Assembly: GCA_964036315.1 (NCBI GenBank)
Contig: OZ038495.1
Coordinates: 25,066,690 to 25,130,689, forward strand
Source of the DNA: Acanthosepion esculentum
Taxonomy: Eukaryota; Mollusca; Cephalopoda; Sepiida; Sepiidae
Direction: 5' to 3'
Length of the DNA stretch: 64,000 nucleotides
Shown: positions 47,235-60,199 of the stretch, in pieces
Layout of the letters: every line of letters starts with the position of its first letter
Position numbering within the stretch: the first letter of the stretch is position 1
Position numbers and translations under genes: made by a program
Notes under the pieces: model-generated
Databases searched by the model: none
Told to the model about the DNA's origin: nothing
Seen by the model: the letters and a program-made list of their open reading frames with translations, nothing else

Positions 47235-48464
47235 CGATGAAGACCCATTCCGATTTTAGGATTTGTGACACATTTGTCTGTGAAATGTCGTCTGTGTTCG
47301 TAAGTTTTTTTTAATTTTGCAACCTGCTTTTATCTTTCGATTTGCAGAGGATAGCCAAGAAATCCTTTCCAATCTTGGATAATAACGATGAGGCATCTAT
47401 CACCTGGCTGGGCGTGTAAGCACGTTCTTGGATGCGGCAAAAGGTCTTTCACTGTTTAATTCAATTGAAAACTTCCGTTGTGATGATATGAAGGAGATTT
47501 TTGAGTAAGTCTTCTGTCACTTCCAACTTCAGGAGTTTGATGGTCCGGTATTTTTTTTTTTTTACTTGGAAGACAATTCGCTTTGTAACAGTGTCTTCTC
47601 TTTGTTTGATAAGAAGTACATAGTGGTTTCTGGTTTTAGTACACTTGATGTGAATTTTAATATTGATATGTCGAATTTGGTTTTTCGGCCGTTTCTTCAA
47701 GTTTGGCTTCGACGGACAGCTGAAATGTTGGGAAATTTACCAGTCTGTGTCTCATGCAAGGAGCTAATTTGGAGTGATATTTTTTTATGATTATTTAGGT
47801 AAAAATCTTTTTGACTTATTTAGCACAAGTCAAAGTAAAATATTATTGTTTTAATTTAGGTATATCATTCATGCTCATGGGTTCGCTTGATTTCCATCTT
47901 ACTTTGTTACCGGCTTTCAATTAACGAACCAAAGTACATGAGAGAAGATAATGTTCTTCACTTAATATTAATTTTTTCTTTTCTTTTCTTTTTCCCATTT
48001 CTTCGACCATCTATCTTACTAAATGTCATGGATGGCGTCGCATGGTAACACATTTTTGTAAATATATTTTGTTTTATTTAAATCATTGGGTCAAGCATAT
48101 AAATTGGTATATGTGAATCAACTATTTTTACTCTCCCACATAAATTATAAACATGGGTTTAGAATTTTCATTATGAAAATGACTTGTTTTGGTAGCGGAT
48201 TGTTGCATGAAAGTTTTCGTATAACTACTATGTTGTTATGCGCCCATACCATTTTATTTCTAACGAAACTAAATATTAACTTCCCTTTTAATTTATTGAA
48301 AATGGGAAAACATCACCAGATAGAATTTGTTATTCTTTAATTTAATTTTGCCGCTCTTAATTCTAATGGTAATAATCTCTACTTCCATTTCAGTTCGACT
48401 TACAACATTACATTTTTATACAAAGAAACACTAAACAATATTATCTTTCTCCTTTTAACGCAAG
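47235..48464. other. copy B intron matching 8140-8795 with inserted sequence
   Basis: Both ends align with the copy A intron. The middle (about 47300-48200) is longer than in copy A and holds unassigned open frames such as 47566-47790. No clear gene. Confidence 0.5.
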
Positions 48465-48625
48465 CGAGCCCTTGCATATGGAAGATTGGGAGACAGTTTA
48501 CCGCTATTGATGATGGGAATTGTCTGCATTGTAGCCGGTGTCTCGTACTTCTTCCTTCTTGAAACTTGCAACAGACCCATGGAGGATACTTTTGACATTT
48601 TCAAGCAAAAATATGTGTCGATAAA
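48465..48625 (+). pseudogene. SLC22-type transporter, copy B, exon with the last TM segment
   Basis: Twin of the copy A exon at 8796-8959: RALAYGRLGDSLPLL, MMGIVCIVAGVSYFF, then LLETCNRPMEDTF and a basic tail, donor GTAACA at 48626. The frame is open and the acceptor AACGCAAG before it is kept, one codon is deleted, and the LPET motif has become LLET. The CAG that would serve the alternative acceptor in copy A is CAT here, which favours the upstream AAG acceptor in both. Inactive because of the rest of copy B. Confidence 0.87.
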
Positions 48626-49192
48626 GTAACATTATTTTGATTATTTTATGAGATTATCATCACAGAAAGCAACTGGAAAAATGAGTTTGAAATCCGTTTT
48701 TTCATTTTGCGGTAATACCTTTGGGAAAGACTAGAATCTATTTCAATTTCCTGCCATCCAACAATAGTTAAATGAACAAAAGAAAAACCACACTCTTTTA
48801 ATTCGGCAAACTGCCAAGGGGCAGTTTTAACAAAAACTTGTATCATATTTTGGATTTTAAAAATTAAGTATGACAGTATTAAGATAAACTAATTTTTAAA
48901 TAAGAAAAATCATTATCGTAAATTGTTAAGTGTCTTCGAGGTTTTCCTAAATCCGACACAAGGCAACTATAATTCGTAACTCAATAAATCCCAAAACTAA
49001 CCAAACGTTTGCAAAACAAGTGTGCAATCAGTTCAGTACGAAGATCTATCACAGTTGTTTTTCTTATTAGCGTAAACACAGAGAAATATCACAAGGCTGA
49101 GGAAGACAGTTTATATAGCATCCTATTGAATGTTTTGAATGACTTAATATTTAGGTAGATTTTGATTGGCTGATAATAATTTATGGATTTTT
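48626..49192. other. copy B intron, matches copy A but lacks its 9040-9690 insertion
   Basis: Landmarks GTATGACAG-ATTAAGATAAA, GAAAAATCATTATC and ATATCACAAGGCTGAGGAAGA match 9720-9970 closely. Confidence 0.75.
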
Positions 49193-49256
49193 CTTCTGCG
49201 GCGGAATAGGATGAATATCAATTAGAAGATAAGACAGCGTTGAATGCTTCAACATG
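49193..49256 (+). pseudogene. SLC22-type transporter, copy B, decayed last exon
   Basis: Twin of 10041-10095. Residues DEYQLE-KTALNAST are recognisable, but the second codon is TAG, the acceptor CTCCAG has become CTGCGG, and the old stop codon is lost. Confidence 0.85.
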
Positions 49257-49892
49257 TATGATCTAAAGTATAGGATATCGAAATATTTCGTTCGAGAGAG
49301 AACTCGTCTCAAATTCCATTAAAAAAAAGAAAAGAAAACCCAAAAAGTGAATGACAAAAACAGTTAATTTTAAAGAAGCAGTCATAAAAATAGTTGCGAC
49401 CCTCTCAAAATGTGCCGGAAAGTGTAAAAGTTCGTTCAAATGAATTAATATATTTCACGTTCGATTCATGTACTCTGGGATTTCAAATCTTCCATTTCTT
49501 TAGGAGTGAACTAACATATCGATATATCGTGTTGGATATTTTTGTGAATGTATAAATACTATTTGATAGCAAATGTTTCATTAAAATGTTGACGGTGTTT
49601 CTTAACATAATTCAAGTTAACATTTCTTCATTAGTCTTACAGCATTTCTTAGAGTTCAATTTTGTAATATGTGAAAGAGGCAAATCATTTTCTTATAAGA
49701 CGACGAACACAAAAATCATGAAATCACTAGAATTATTTTAAAACAATTCTCTTAAAAATAAAAACATATCGGCTGGGATTCTATTGCTCTAATTGTTACG
49801 GTTTATTTTCTTTCTTTCGAGTCAAAGTCCGCAACAATATGACAGACCGACTTTCCAGTGTTCAATATTCTGATATTATAGCAAATTGAAAT

Positions 49893-51590
49893 TTTCGAGA
49901 CATACAACCGAATGCAGAAAACTACACAATGCAATAAGGAACAAATGCAGACAGGTTAAAGAAGAATGGCTCAACTAAAAATCTGCAAAAATAGAGAGAG
50001 TCAGTATCACAAATAAAGGAAATATGAACAAAAAGACAAGATAACTAACAGGACAACAGATACGCTCATCAACAGGCTGCATAAAACCCAACGACGGAAC
50101 GCTCATATTAGAGAAAGAAAAATACTTCAGCGCTGGCAAGACTATATCAGAGATCTCTTACACATAAATACCGACGAGCCGGAAATATTAAAAACTGAAG
50201 TGGAACCTACACTTGCCAAATTGAACAGAAACAAAGCAGCAGGGCTAGACGGAATTGTAATAGAGATACTGGCAGCCTTAGACGATTTTGTCATCGACAA
50301 GATTACAGAAATAATAAATAGAATCTACAACAGTGTTGATATACCGGAAGACCTAAACGAATTTGAACTCCACCGAACAATCAACCTAACAAAACTTCGA
50401 ATTCTAATGAATAGGGTGCGTAACAATCAGGCCAGATATAGGACAAGAACAATGCGGTACGTCAAAGACACCGGAACAAGGAACGCGATATTTCTGGTCA
50501 GAATGTTATCAAAAAGAGCAATACAAATGCAGAAGGACCTGTACTTGTGTTTTATAGACTGCGCAAAGGCGTTCGACAAAATATGCCATAAAGATCTGTG
50601 AGAGCTGCTCAGTAACCTTGACATATTCGGGAAATACATTAGAATAATCAAGAATCTATATTGGCAGCAAACCGTTCAAGAGTTCAAGAGGTATACAAAA
50701 ATAGAAAAGGATCTGTCTTCTCACTGGACTTATTCAACCTATACAGTGAAGCAATTCTCATAGAACTAGAACTCCTACCAGGATTCACCATTGGCGGCAA
50801 CAATCTTAACAATATAAGATATGCATATGCCACAGTGATGATAGCAGACACGGAAAAAAGAATAAAAAACTTCCTACAGAAGGTATCGAAGGGGAGCGAA
50901 AAGAAGGAACTAAGAATAACCTATAAGACAGAATGCATGGTCATCAGCAATAAGATGAGCCCAAAATACAAATTACATGTCGGGGAGATTAAAATGAAGC
51001 AGATACATAAATTTAAATATTTGGGAAATGTTCTAATAGTGGACGGAAGATCCGAAGACGTATTAGGATGGCCAAAGACGCATCCCAAAAGCTAAGCAGA
51101 GACAGGAAAACTTTGTTTGGAAACAAAGAAAAGAGTACTAAGCTGTTACGTGATATCTGTCCTCTAGTATGGGAGCGAATGCTGGACAATCTCCTCAAAG
51201 GTGAAGAGACGCGAAGCAACAGAAATGTTCTACAGAAGCATGGTAAGGATACCATGGCCCGTCCATGTGAATAACGACGAGGTTTTTGAGAGAATGGAAA
51301 CAAAAAGGAAACTTATACTTAACGTCAGGAAGAGACGGTTGATATTTCTGAGACACGTAACGAGGAAGGAGAGCTTGAAAAATCTGATATTCACAGGATG
51401 GATAGAAGGAACGAGGGACAGGGGAAAACAACGTGTGACGTACTTACTGGGTTTAAGCAAATGGATGGCAGAACAGGGTTTGGGATAAACAACAAAAAGA
51501 CAAAGTTATTAAGAGCTACAAGTAACAGGAGGACGTGGAGAGCTACGATCGCCTACGTCCTGATGGAGCACCGCACATAAAAGAAGAAGC
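49893..51590 (+). mobile_element. 5'-truncated non-LTR retrotransposon inserted in copy B 3' flank
   Basis: Compared with copy A (about 10715-10730), copy B is interrupted between about 49893 and 51590, so the paralogue gives an empty site. Coding pieces: LNRNKAAGLDGIVIEILAAL, FIDCAKAFDKICHKDL (RT motif with the first Asp), LFNLYSEAILIELE, IRYAYATVMIAD where the family has YADD-like sequence, KFKYLGNVLIVDG, and the C-terminal TRKESLKNLIFTGWIEGTRDRGKQRVTYL. Several frame breaks; the second catalytic box reads AYAT, so it is inactive. Confidence 0.88.
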
Positions 51591-52589
51591 TTCATCGACT
51601 GAAAAACTAGCTCGACCACTTTCAGGCGCATAGCGTTCACTTGGAAATTCACATCCTAACAAAATTTTAGTTAATCGTTTATGTGTGTACGTATCTTTCT
51701 CGATGACATTGCATCAATTTAAGCACCAAAAGAGGAGAGAAAATATGACTTTGATATCCAGAAGTCAGATTAGATTCAGCGTTCACATAAGACACGAAAA
51801 TAATCCCAAATTTAAAAAATGTTCAGATTGCAAAGGTTTCTTATTTCATTTCCGCTTCTACTTTGACTTAAATCTTCAGCTATTTACTCCGAAGTGAATT
51901 CATCTTTTTTCCGATTAATGCTATTTTCTGTCAGGGCAAACTGTATATCGACATCGAACAATTTTCTTTAATAGTTAATAATTTTACTCGAATCAAGGTG
52001 ATAAATGACAGTAAGCTAGTGAAAGTGAATGAACAGGATTAAATGAGACAGAATAAAATGATTGCTGTAATTTTTGAGGATCGTATTTGACAGGAAGGCA
52101 AGAAGCCAAAAGATAGTTTCACAAATCAGATTTCCGTTAGATAAAACTATTAGCATAAAACTTACGATTACATCAAGTCATTTCAACAGTGAAAATATGA
52201 GACTTTACTGTCAATAATATATTTGAGAATCCTTGATGCCAAGGATGAAAGCTCATCACAATAATTACCGTTAAATTGAATATTTATACATTATTATTGT
52301 TTATGGTATGGAAATTTCAATTTTGTTTCAGAATATATTGATTGCAGTCAACATTTATTGAGCGTAGCTTAGTATGACGAAAGGATACAAATGTGGAGCA
52401 TCCATTGATCACTATAGTAGTAATTTTTTGTGAGATTTGTCTGTTAACTGTTAAGTGTCTATGAAACTACCAAGTAAATTATAGAAGTTGGAAATAAATA
52501 TAAGTGGAATAAAATAATATGTTCTTATTATGGACAATTTAATTCCAAAGGCGAGAGAAACGTGCAAATACTCAGAAACATACACGCAA
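51591..52589. other. copy B 3' flank matching 10730-11200
   Basis: Landmarks AGCTTCATCGACTG, AAACTAGCTCGACCA, GACATTGCATCAATTTAA and ATTAATGCTATTTTCTGTCAGG match copy A in order. No gene. Confidence 0.7.
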
Positions 52590-52990
52590 TTTTTTTAATC
52601 ATTTCACCCCAAATAAAGCAGTAGAGCTACTAAGTCACAAGGGGGTTACTGAGTGTGAAATAATAAGAAGAAAGAGAAACATTATAAAAGAGTGAGAAGA
52701 ATAAAAGAAGAGTAATGAATAAGACAGTAGATAATGTTTGAGATTGCATTAAAAATTTTGAAGGTCAAAGTTAACCAGAAGAGAGTTCCCCAAGCGAGAA
52801 GTGCGAGAAAAGAAACTATTAGGATGGAACGTACGGTTTCGTCTAACCAATTTAACTGTAAATTGACGAGAAATTGTTGCCAACCTTGTACAGTGCTTAA
52901 ATTCATAATGTCTGGTTCATCAGAAGAAATACTACGAAAATATTTACATGCATATGTGTTATAAAATATAAACAAAGTGGAGTTTAAAAT
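52590..52990 (-). pseudogene. diverged non-LTR retrotransposon 3' end
   Basis: TTTCACCCCAAATAAAGCAG at the 3' border is shared with 41480 (TATCACCCCAAGCAAGG) and 58815. The complement of 52960-52700 is a decayed form of the RLWNSLP...YNLQ tail (only SFLALLAWGTLF... remains readable). Confidence 0.6.
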
Positions 52991-53174
52991 CAAAGCTGCG
53001 TGTTTCCCTTCGATGTGTTGGCTCTCTCTACCGAGAACATTATGGTTAGTGTAGGATGACAGCAGATAGCTGGATACTGGGGACTGACAATTAGTACATT
53101 AATAAAGAAACTTATATAAGAAAGATATATCTCAATTTGGAGCTGTGTTATACTGGATATACAACGGCAATCTT

Positions 53175-53450
53175 GGGCACCTAGGGGTGGTGTAATGGTT
53201 AGCAAGCTTGTCTCGCTAGAACAATTACGACTGAGTAGTGAGTTTGATCCTCACTGGGTACCCCCTACTTTCGGCCTTGTTCCACATCTAAGCTACGCTT
53301 GGAAAATCACTTCTGGGCACCTCGAGGTGGTGTAATGGTTAGCAAGCTTGTCTCGCTAGAACAGTTATGACTGATTATTCAGTTCGATCCTCACTGGGTG
53401 CCCCATACTTTCGGCCTTGTGTCACATCTAAGCTACGCTTGGAAAATCCC
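53175..53450 (+). repeat. tRNA-derived SINE, two tandem copies
   Basis: Copies at 53175-53310 and 53315-53450 differ at only a few bases. Each has GGTGGTGTAATGGTTAGC (A box), GTTTGATCCTCACTGGG or GTTCGATCCTCACTGGG (B box), then a tail CCACATCTAAGCTACGCTTG. This gives the family reference for the window (also 235-430 and 3757-3890). Confidence 0.9.
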
Positions 53451-54660
53451 TATACAACGACCATCTCTGCTCTCCTATTGTTAAATAATAGTTTCAGACT
53501 GTTATTTTTTCGTGGAAGTGTATTTTAACTTAGACCTTCTGAGGCTGACCTTTACGGTCAGATGGTAGACAAAATAGGGATGTTGATTTTGATCGGCTGA
53601 GCCGAACGTGGGTATGTTAGAGTTCGAAAGTGTTTTCAGGGAGTTAACATTTACATATTGAAAAATGCAGACGTGCTAAAATCGTGTCTCAATGGCTAGT
53701 CAAAAGATGTACACGTCGAGGTGTTAACAAAATAGATACGTTTTAAAATTCCCTTTATTGATATCTCTCTTTCAATTCCGAGCCAAAAACATTTCGCTAC
53801 CAAAAAGCATTTCGACATCCGACCGGGAGAAGACGGCTGGAAGATGACAACATGTGAGTGAATCAAGACCGTCGCCCTAAGAATATCCCCAGCGCGAATG
53901 GGTATCACTATTCTCTCATATCATGATGTTATCGTCAATTTAGTGACACGTCACGTGACACTATTATATGCATGGGAACGACTGGACTACAGAAAGATGT
54001 CACTAGACGCGTTTTTATGTTTCTGGAAACTAGCTCTTCTTCTTTAATGTGCCGTTTCCCTTCAGGGCGTTGGCGATCATAGCTCCCCACGATTCCATGT
54101 AGCGCGTAATAAGTTTTCTCTTTTTGTTCCGCCTTCCAATTACTCAAGCTCGCAAGGTAGGCTATGCGTTCATTGCATCTGTTTCCGCTTGGCTTCAATC
54201 TGTTCTTTGACTACCAAAATTTCCAAGCCTGTTTTCTTCATGTGCTCTAGAATTTCAATTATCTCTTCCGGTTGTCAAATGTAAGTATCTATTTTGTTTC
54301 CATTTTCTCTAAAACTTCGTCGTTCCTCACATATTCGACCCAAGGTAATTCCAGCATTCTTACGTAGAAACACATTTCTGTGGCTTCAAGTCTCTTCATT
54401 ATCTGTGAGGAGATTTCCAGTATTAATCGCCATATAGTAGGACTGCTATTACTTAACACTTTAGTACTCTTAGTATTAATGTCTACTTTTCTGCCTGCGG
54501 ATAAACAACTTTAGTTTGCGACGAGTTGAAGGCAGAAAGACAAAAGCGCTCAGATATTTTTACAGATATGCTAAACAACAAATTAATTTGAGAAAAACAA
54601 TCAGCCATCAGAGGAAAATGTCGCTGTTCATTTTTTTCTGAAGATCCATTTGTAGATTAC
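53451..54660. other. no gene seen
   Basis: The complement of about 54000-54200 gives ...KPSGNRCNERIAYLASLSNWKAEQ..., similar to the C-terminal words of the LINE at 49893-51590 (VTYLLGLSKWMAEQG), so a short minus-strand LINE 3' fragment probably lies at 54030-54350. The rest is unassigned. Confidence 0.5.
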
Positions 54661-54679
54661 GCCATTGGCCATTAGCGAG

Positions 54680-54680
<1 letters not shown>

Positions 54681-54740
<60 letters not shown>

Positions 54741-54747
54741 GTGTGTG

Positions 54748-54799
<52 letters not shown>

Positions 54800-54933
54800 C
54801 TAAAAAGCTGTCTGCGTGAAATCTGTGGAGTTAACCTTCAAGATAGGACATCTAACGTAGACCTGTTTAACAGGTGTAATAATTGAGAAATCGAGACTTT
54901 TCTCATACAGTATCAGTTACGACGAGTTAGTTC

Positions 54934-54992
<59 letters not shown>

Positions 54993-55053
54993 TTAGAAAA
55001 AGATTTCTAAACATTATTGATATATAAAATTATACAAAATTATATATCGTTAT

Positions 55054-55087
<34 letters not shown>

Positions 55088-55090
55088 ATA
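54681..55090. repeat. (CA)n, (TA)n, (GT)n microsatellites
   Basis: CA units from 54681, TA units, GT units to 54799, then (TA)n at 54936-54984 with a short GT end and another (TA)n at 55056-55084. Confidence 0.95.
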
Positions 55091-56560
55091 TTGAGATCAA
55101 ATACTTGATAATGGTATATGAGAAATACATAAAGGATTTGGTGTGTGTTACGCTAGTCAAGTAGTGGTTATTGACACACTGTACTGTGAGTGAAATATCT
55201 TAATATAAAAGTAAAGACCTCCACAACATGTCGATACTTAAGGTTTAAATAATTTTTAAAAATGAAAAATCTTTCTTGAAACTTTCATTTACCCTTAATT
55301 TAAAGCTAAAGGATTAAATTTACTATTACCAGTAAGCAAAATACTCTGATGTATGGTGTCATTATTATATTGAGTGGAATCGATTTATTTTGATAAAATA
55401 GATGTTTAGCGACATTTTAAGTATTTTTACATCGCAATGTAATTCTCTTTATTAAAAAATCTTCTATAAATATGATATACTTTTGTGAATATTTATTTGA
55501 GCTGATTTAAAGTAAAAATAATCTGATTTAAAACAAATATTATTTACTTTAAAATAAAAAAGAAATGCATTTTTAAAACTAACAGTAGCTGTGTTTTAAC
55601 CAACAATAGTCATGTTTATGTCATTGACGAGTGTTTGCAAGCGACGAAAAGGTGTTGATAACTTTATTGTTGGTCTACGGAGTCTTTAAAACAATTTAAG
55701 AAAATGACATGAGAAGCTTTTTTTATAATGTTTAAGTACTCAGTAATCTTAAAAATGTTGGAAAATATTCTCCGTAATCTTATTTTAGGAAGATTAACTT
55801 TAAATTTACTATAGTCATCCTTCTTATTTCCTGATTATTTCAAAATGGACACGATTATACACATAAAAAAAATTATTTTTAAAATTTTGCTGCTTGATTA
55901 CTTGTATTAAGTGTTTTATGTTTTGATTTGTAAATATAGCTTTCACTTAACTGCAATCTTACCTAACGCATTTAAATCGCTGAAGAATTTTAAAAGAGTT
56001 ATATATGAATTATTATAATGACTTCTTATAATTAGAAATTTAAAAAATTAAAATCAATTCATGTAAAATTCATTATTCATCGAATTTTTTTCCTTAAGAT
56101 TAGTGTCCTTAATAAATCCTATTTATAAAAGCAATTAAACTTTTTCCTAATTAAATAATATCGTGAATTTATTGCATCTTTTATTTTATGATTCGGAGCA
56201 GATTACCAGGAAATGGGCGGGTAGTTTGAAAAAAATAATTCATGATTTACATTCTCCAATGTGTCCTTATTTTAATAAAACATATTTTGCAATTAGAATT
56301 TAATTTCTCCAAATACCATTAAAATTGAATTAAAATTAAATAAGTGGAGGGTAACATATGTTAAAAAAATATTTTTACCAAGATTTTCTAAAAAAAGAAA
56401 TTAAAAAAAGTTTCATTAAAATCAGACAATTATTTTATTTTTTCAAGAATTTCGAAATCAATGTAATTTTACCGGAAAAAAAAAGAGATAAAACACCAAT
56501 TGTAAAATATTAGGCCGACCGCGGACACAAAAACACAAGATTCTAACCAAAATTTCGAAC
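55091..56560. other. AT-rich spacer, no gene seen
   Basis: About 1.5 kb of very AT-rich sequence without an assignable frame, splice-flanked exon or named repeat. Confidence 0.55.
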
Positions 56561-56574
56561 GTGCCAGAAAGGAT

Positions 56575-56695
56575 TAAAAATTTAATAGGATAATAAAAAG
56601 ATTTTGGTATTTCCTCTTAATAATAACATACACATTTTGACGATAAAACCTTGTTTTTATTAAGTTTGGGCATTTTTTCGTCATGTTATGCTGCT
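56575..56695. repeat. dispersed repeat, also at 59040-59160
   Basis: TTTCCTCTTAATAATAACA and GACGATAAA-CTTGTTTTTATTA...GTTTGGG occur in the same order at both places, about 2.46 kb apart. Family unknown. Confidence 0.6.
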
Positions 56696-56729
56696 TTTTT
56701 CGCCTACATAAAAGAGATCATAGGCTCCG

Positions 56730-57131
56730 TTAATCGATGCAAACGTGTGGTTGGTGGTGTTTAGAGAGGAATGTCGAATTGCCAAAAACTAACTTCTGAA
56801 AGATCAAGCACAAAAGCTTAGATGTGTTTCGGATACTGCGCCATCGATATTTAACCTCGCGGCGATGCTCATTCAATTGTCTGTTGATTTTACTGTATTT
56901 TAGAGTATTCCCGTTTGCCGCGACACCTACCGTATGAGAAGCAACTTTTTCTATTTTAACTAGACAACTCATTCTTGAGCGCCGTTGAGTGACTCGCGCA
57001 AGAAAGACAAACATACAGCTGCTAGCTTTCATGGCTGAGAGGTCTGTCATAATAAAAATAACAAGTATATTTTTGTTAAATGTCAATGAGGTGCAAGATT
57101 CCTCTTTATGTAAATTAATGTCACTCGTCAA
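56730..57131 (-). other. unassigned 133-codon open frame
   Basis: Starts with ATG and has a Cys-poor, Lys/Arg/Ser-rich composition (AMKASSCMFVFLARVTQRRS, HRREVKYRWRSIRN). No family is recognised, and no splice or promoter context speaks for it. The adjacent + strand frame at 57135-57398 is likewise unassigned. Somewhat less AT-rich than the surroundings. Confidence 0.2.
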
Positions 57132-57921
57132 TGAATGAAAATAATATGTAATGTTCTATTGCGAATGTGCTACCATCAGAAACAAACAAACATTATGTCA
57201 TGCCTGTTTGCTTTTGTGACAAACAGTGAATCTCACATTACACATTATGACATAAGTGACGCCTCCTACACATCAAGCTTGTCGTTTGAGGATGTTACAA
57301 CAAATAAACCAAAACGCAGTAATAAAAGTAGTTTTTCTTGGCTTTATGTAAATATTTTCCGAGATCTAAAATGCATAATTTTCCTGGATTACTGTTGAAG
57401 CTCGTCCAGGCCTTAGAGCTGCTCATTTCAAGCTTCCGGAGACAATCCCAGAAATGTCATAGCAGCATTCCGAGTGCATATTGATATGTACATTTAAATA
57501 TGGGTCTTATTTGAGGGAAAATACAGTAATTTAGTTATTGTTATTTATATATGAGTCACATCGTGACAAAGTATTTGGCATACCTTCAGTCACTATAAAA
57601 TGACACAAATAAAAATCAAATTTATCAAGAATAACTACCCCTATCATCACCGGAAGTAACTGATGCCAATTCATAATACCTTACAGACAACCCCCGTCTG
57701 ATTATATTGGTGATAAATTTGAGAAGTTGTAAATTTATCCCCCAATTTAATATACTAATTGGAAGATTTTAAAAAAAGTTAATTGTAAGAAGTAAAATTC
57801 TATGCATGAATCGCATATCTGAAATCATAACATATGATAAAAATGTAATTTTAAGTCATGCTATATCTATGGGTAAAAGCGCTCAATACCAGGGATAAAG
57901 CATATGTAATTATAGAAAAGT

Positions 57922-58028
57922 ACACTGAGGTCAATACACAGCGACGACAGTCTGTTTCACTTTCAACATAAGATGGCTTGCGTTGAACCATGAAACAGAC
58001 TGTCGCACCTTTGTCTTGACTTCAGTAT
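57922..58028. repeat. near-perfect hairpin of about 100 bp
   Basis: GACAGTCTGTTTCA at about 57946 returns as its complement TGAAACAGACTGTCG at about 57990; pairing extends outward through AAGTCAAGACA-type and CTGA-GTC words (ACTGAGGTCAATACA on the left, TGTCTTGACTTCAGT on the right). The terminal loop is about 30 bp. Candidate palindromic MITE or pre-miRNA-like hairpin. Confidence 0.85.
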
Positions 58029-58799
58029 CCACTTATAGAGAAAACTTGTCATTTCTCAATGAGAAAATATATTGATTTTTATAAAATTAGGCGTGACTAA
58101 TTACTAAAGAAAAATCTCTTCAGAAATGTAGTTATTTAAGGTGTAAATAGATGAATACTTTAAGAATTTAATGCAGCAATGTTTTCAAATTTCACAAGAA
58201 TGTATGTTAAATGGAAAATATCATATTTAACCTATAAATTAGCATAATTATCTTATAAATGTCATAACTAGCCTATATCATTTTATGAATATACTTTAGA
58301 ATTTAACAATATATTAGTTTCATCTTTAATAACAATAAAAATATCTAAATTGCCTGTATATACCAATATAAAAAAGTTATGTATGTACTTATATATAAGG
58401 AGAATCTGTTAAAAATGTGTCATGGAAGTAAAAGTACGTAAATATTTCTTTTTCAAACTAAGCTTGCTGATGTTAAGCTCCAAGGAAGTGACCCATTGCG
58501 TCTTCTCGAGTTAACAGTTTCCGCTGGCATGAAGTGGGAAGATTATATTGAATCAAATTCTAGATTTGTTGCTGGGAAAGTTGGTTCACTGTGGTGTGCT
58601 AAACAAATTCTCTCGTTAGAATTTGTCTTACACATTTATAAGTTTGCCATTCGCCTCTGCATTGAATATTGCTGACACAATTTGTCTGGTGCGTCTGCTG
58701 TATATTTAGAGTTTCTTTATAATATACAAAAAAAAAATTGCAATGCTATTGGTCGTGGCCTGGTAACCCGTCTTCAGTCACTTTTTCATGTGCCTTCCT

Positions 58800-58965
58800 T
58801 TTTTTAATCATTTCACTCCGAGCAAGGCAATAAAGCCACTAATGCGCAAGGTGTTACGGGGTGTGGGAGAATATGAGAAAATTTAAAAAAAAGTTAATAA
58901 TGAGAGATAAAAACAAAAGAACAGAGTTTAGGAGGCCAGAGTATATCGGTTGATACTGTATTTCA
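58800..58965 (-). repeat. non-LTR retrotransposon 3' end
   Basis: TTAATCATTTCACTCCGAGC, GGCAATAAAGCCACTAA and GGTGTTACGGGGTGTG match 52590-52660 and, less well, 41470-41530. Only the 3' UTR is left. Confidence 0.65.
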
Positions 58966-59554
58966 TGCCCATTGCCAGCTCTGTTACACCGTTGACGTAT
59001 AAAACAAAAAGATTTTCAGCAAAACTTTCCGTGTTCGAAAGGTACATTATGTTTTTTAATTAACTAAAAAATACTTTGTTCTTTCCTCTTAATAATAACA
59101 AACTAGTTGACGATAAAGCATTGTTTCTATTAGGTTTGGGGGCCTTTTGTCATACTCTCATTTTTCAGCGAATTGTTGGGGGTACATATAAGTTAACAGG
59201 TTCAACAATCCTTGACCAACTTGTGGTTTGGTAACGACTGGCCTTGCAGAAATCTATTATAATGACTATTATTAGGCTTTGCCTTTGAAATACGACCTTG
59301 ATCAAAATAAATCATTTAGTTTGTTTTTAAAGTTTTTCCTATAATAATACTCAATCTCCATAAATCTTGTTTCGTCTTATGACGTTTGCCTCGCGCATAC
59401 GGCGTGGCGGAAGAATAGATCATAATACGGCGCTAGAGGAAGACGCCATGGGCCAGTTTCTGGTTGTACGCCATATTAGATTTTTGTCCATTTGTTCTCT
59501 TTCATTTGTGCTGTATTTGCGGAAACTTATAGGCTTTCGTTATTGTAGTGATTG

Positions 59555-59690
59555 TAGTGACGATCTTTCGAAGAAAACAAAAGTCGTCGCCATGGAAGTG
59601 AAATTAGACATTGAATACTCTGAAAAAGGGAGAAATAGCGCGAACATTGCCCGATTACTTGGTTTAAGTCGTTCGATTGTCGTTTGAAAC
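59555..59690 (+). pseudogene. pogo/Tigger-like transposase N-terminal fragment
   Basis: KTKVVAMEVKLDIEYSEKG, SANIARLLGLSRSIVV is the CENP-B-type helix-turn-helix at the start of pogo/Tigger transposases. It stops at 59687. Nothing of the catalytic domain is seen. The preceding frame (59367-59554) is unrelated. Confidence 0.65.
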
Positions 59691-60199
59691 ATGTACACAT
59701 GTGTATACCTATTGAATTACCCTTTAAACGATAAGTACATTTTCTTGTTAAGCTATAAGTTGGTGAATTCGCGATAAAAAAGAAAATCAAACATACGTTT
59801 CATTTTATTTCTTCCCCGGACTTGCTGCCGCTTCTGAGTATATCAAGAGAGATATAAGATCTTCCACTTCGTCATCTCATCTACCGTGTGCCAATCGCGT
59901 CACTGAACATAAATATAGAAGCATCTTAAACAAATTGCATTTCATTATATGTATTATTTTCATTTCATTATATGTAAAATATTTATGCCCTCCATGTTTT
60001 TTTAGTCCTAATTATGTTAACATATGTCATAGAAATGTGTTGTTATGTCCTAGATTATTACTTTACTATTGTGTCAGAATAGGTGAGTGACGTAAGTGTT
60101 TATTCACGAAAAATCGCGGGTACGTTCCGATTTACACGGAAAATAACATAACAACACATCATAGGAATGGAATTCTGTCAGAGGTCGAAGTCACCCTGA

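Noticed and set aside
53175..53450. Two functional tRNA genes
   Set aside because: A and B boxes are present but no cloverleaf with a proper acceptor stem can be drawn; the shared tail and dispersed copies identify a SINE.
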